Below, piece by piece: positions 4,610-5,720 of a DNA stretch of 5,720 nt (the stretch's first letter is position 1; every line of letters begins with the position of its first letter). Both the position numbers and the translations under genes were made by a program. Below the pieces are notes generated by a model that searched no databases, was not told where the DNA came from, and worked only from the letters and a program-made list of their open reading frames with translations. Location of the stretch: the NCBI GenBank assembly GCA_025361105.1, contig JANYAW010000144.1:1-5720 (forward strand). The letters are read 5' to 3'. The stretch comes from Rhodocyclaceae bacterium. Its GTDB lineage: Bacteria > Pseudomonadota > Gammaproteobacteria > Burkholderiales > Rhodocyclaceae.

Positions 4610-5455
4610 ATGAAAAGAGGAGATGCGAAAGCTCTTTGGTCACAAATAATCGGAAAACTGAGCCAATGGCGCGATAAGAGTGGAAACTCGCTGAATTGGA
4701 CAGCCCGAATAGATGGACTTGGTCAACTCGACAAATCAAAGAAAAGACGTGAAGGCAAGCCATTTAGCGATGATGAGGTGTTTGAGGCAATTCTCAAGTC
4801 TATGCTTTCCAATTCAACAGATTGGAGCCGCATAGAGCGAGTCTCGCGAGAGTTGCCAGGACTATTTTCCAACTTTGCACTGAGTGACTATGCAAAAAAA
4901 GACGCCACGTACGTAAGCGAAGTTCTCATACCCAGGCTTTCCGAACTAAAGGTGGGCTCAAATACACTGAGGAATGACTTGAAGCGACTTGTAACTGCAG
5001 CCAAAACCTTGCTGGATTACTCCAACACCCATGGCGCAGCGGATGAGTATTTTGACTCGGCGATTTCGAAGGCAAATGGCGATCTTATTCTTGCGACCGC
5101 CCTACTTGGTACCGAAGGTAGCGGGTTCAAGATAACGGGGATGGGCATTCCTCTGGCAGCGGAAGCAATGAAAAACCTAGGTTATGAGGTAGCCAAGCCT
5201 GACCGTCACATCTGTCGCGCAGCAGCCTGCTGGGAAATGGTGTTGTTTCGGGATGAAACGTGGAAAACAGCGGGTAAAACTCAGGCACCAAAAAACGTGC
5301 GGCGAACTGAGTTCATTGACACCATGCGGGCCTTTGAAGCGTTGGCATCGGCCGTCTCGCTTCAGCCATCCTATGTGGATCAGGCCGTCTGGCTGCTTTG
5401 CGCAAAATCAGGTTGTCACGCGACGAATGCAGAGCTGATGACAATGAAGTCGTAG
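4610..5455 (+). CDS. HhH-GPD-fold DNA glycosylase-like protein (predicted monofunctional)
   Basis: 281 residues from the ATG at 4610. I do not recognise a named family, but the layout fits the HhH-GPD base-excision repair superfamily. DDEVFEAILKSMLSNSTDWSRI (54-75) resembles the opening helices of EndoIII/Tag-type enzymes. LKVGSNTLRNDLKRLVTAAKTL (113-134) resembles the helix carrying the N..K pattern. ITGMGIPLAAEAM (175-187) is a helix-hairpin-helix with the G177-x-G179 hairpin. KPDRHICR (196-203) matches the VDTHIFR segment of EndoIII, placing the catalytic aspartate at D198. The EndoIII lysine of the hairpin is P181 here, 17 residues before D198 (18 in EndoIII), so no AP-lyase activity is expected. 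Cysteines C202, C207, C264 and C269 do not follow the Fe-S cluster spacing. The base recognised is unknown. About 50 basic N-terminal residues precede the fold. Composition is AT-richer than the left-hand genes, suggesting acquisition. A membrane-protein gene follows within 31 bases. Confidence 0.72.
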   Translation: MKRGDAKALWSQIIGKLSQWRDKSGNSLNWTARIDGLGQLDKSKKRREGKPFSDDEVFEAILKSMLSNSTDWSRIERVSRELPGLFSNFALSDYAKKDATYVSEVLIPRLSELKVGSNTLRNDLKRLVTAAKTLLDYSNTHGAADEYFDSAISKANGDLILATALLGTEGSGFKITGMGIPLAAEAMKNLGYEVAKPDRHICRAAACWEMVLFRDETWKTAGKTQAPKNVRRTEFIDTMRAFEALASAVSLQPSYVDQAVWLLCAKSGCHATNAELMTMKS

Positions 5456-5473
5456 TGTTCAAAGAGCTTAGTT

Positions 5474-5478
5474 AGGGG
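5474..5478 (+). promoter_or_regulatory. Shine-Dalgarno site of the membrane-protein gene
   Basis: AGGGG lies only 2 bases before the ATG at 5481 but 8 bases before the in-frame GTG at 5487. Spacing therefore favours the GTG as the true start, giving a protein two residues shorter. Confidence 0.45.
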
Positions 5479-5480
5479 TA

Positions 5481-5720
5481 ATGAAAGTGACAGAGAAATT
5501 CGAAAACCGTGATTGGGTTGGAATAACAGTCATCGCCGTACTCTCTGTTTGCGCGTTTATCGGATTTGGAACCTTCTTTCTGGTCGAGAAGGAGCCTGCT
5601 GACTTGGTAACAGAACTCTCGGCGGCCGCTTACGGTGCAATATTCTCGTCCGTGCTGATGATGCTTTTACTGCGGAAACAGGCGGAACACCAGAGCCAAC
5701 TCGCCAAGCAGAGTCAGCAG
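5481..5720 (+). CDS. Small membrane protein with cytoplasmic Gln-rich tail (C-terminus beyond right edge)
   Basis: An open frame of 80 codons runs from ATG 5481 (or GTG 5487, see the ribosome-binding site) to the right edge without a stop. Two hydrophobic segments stand out: about residues 13-35 (VGITVIAVLSVCAFIGFG and onwards) and about 47-64 (SAAAYGAIFSSVLMMLLL). They are joined by a short acidic loop, EKEPADLVTE. The second helix is followed by RKQAEHQSQLAKQSQQ, a polar, Gln-rich stretch likely to form a coiled coil in the cytoplasm. This two-helix-plus-coiled-coil start is common among uncharacterised accessory membrane proteins, and a larger domain may follow. I do not recognise the family. 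It begins 25-31 bases after the glycosylase-like stop on the same strand, with no terminator between, so the two are probably one transcription unit. Confidence 0.7.
   Translation, partial: MKVTEKFENRDWVGITVIAVLSVCAFIGFGTFFLVEKEPADLVTELSAAAYGAIFSSVLMMLLLRKQAEHQSQLAKQSQQ

Noticed and set aside
1..5720. CRISPR array, tandem repeats or tRNA/rRNA genes
   Set aside because: No regularly spaced repeat series and no RNA gene structure was found on either strand.

Overview
The window looks like a piece of a proteobacterial chromosome, most likely a betaproteobacterium. The surE-pcm-nlpD gene order (rpoS usually follows, which would lie beyond the left edge) and the SurE, Pcm and COG3146 protein sequences all point that way. 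No rRNA, protein-coding marker or complete housekeeping operon is present to fix the genus.

Layout. (1) Positions 1-1930, minus strand: a tightly packed operon read right to left, surE, then pcm 7 bases later, then nlpD overlapping pcm by 4 bases and running off the left edge. It covers nucleotide housekeeping, repair of isoaspartyl damage and envelope/septal amidase control, the usual stationary-phase survival cluster. (2) Positions 2048-3232, plus strand: a divergently transcribed FemAB/GNAT-like N-acyltransferase of the COG3146 family. (3) Positions 3376-4021, minus strand: a compact toxin-antitoxin operon of the HI1419/HI1420 type (toxin gene first), with a well-formed TTGACA promoter and a 20-bp near-palindromic operator between and over its -35 and -10. 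The promoter lies so close to the toxin ATG that the toxin message is probably leaderless, whereas the antitoxin has a good Shine-Dalgarno site. An 18/19 direct repeat brackets this module. (4) Positions 4022-4594: over 550 bases with no convincing gene but several inverted repeats and one possible gene remnant. (5) Positions 4610-5720, plus strand: an AT-richer pair made of a HhH-GPD-fold DNA glycosylase-like protein and, 25-31 bases later, a small two-helix membrane protein cut by the right edge.

The left half reads as conserved core genome; from about 3280 rightwards it reads as accessory DNA. Hand counts of G+C are 69 of 100 at 2401-2500 inside the acyltransferase and 44 of 100 at 4601-4700 inside the glycosylase-like gene, supporting separate acquisition of the right end. 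The most unusual content is the glycosylase-like gene coupled to a membrane protein, beside a toxin-antitoxin module and repeat-rich spacer DNA. A role in genome defence or in an integrated element is possible, but it is an inference.
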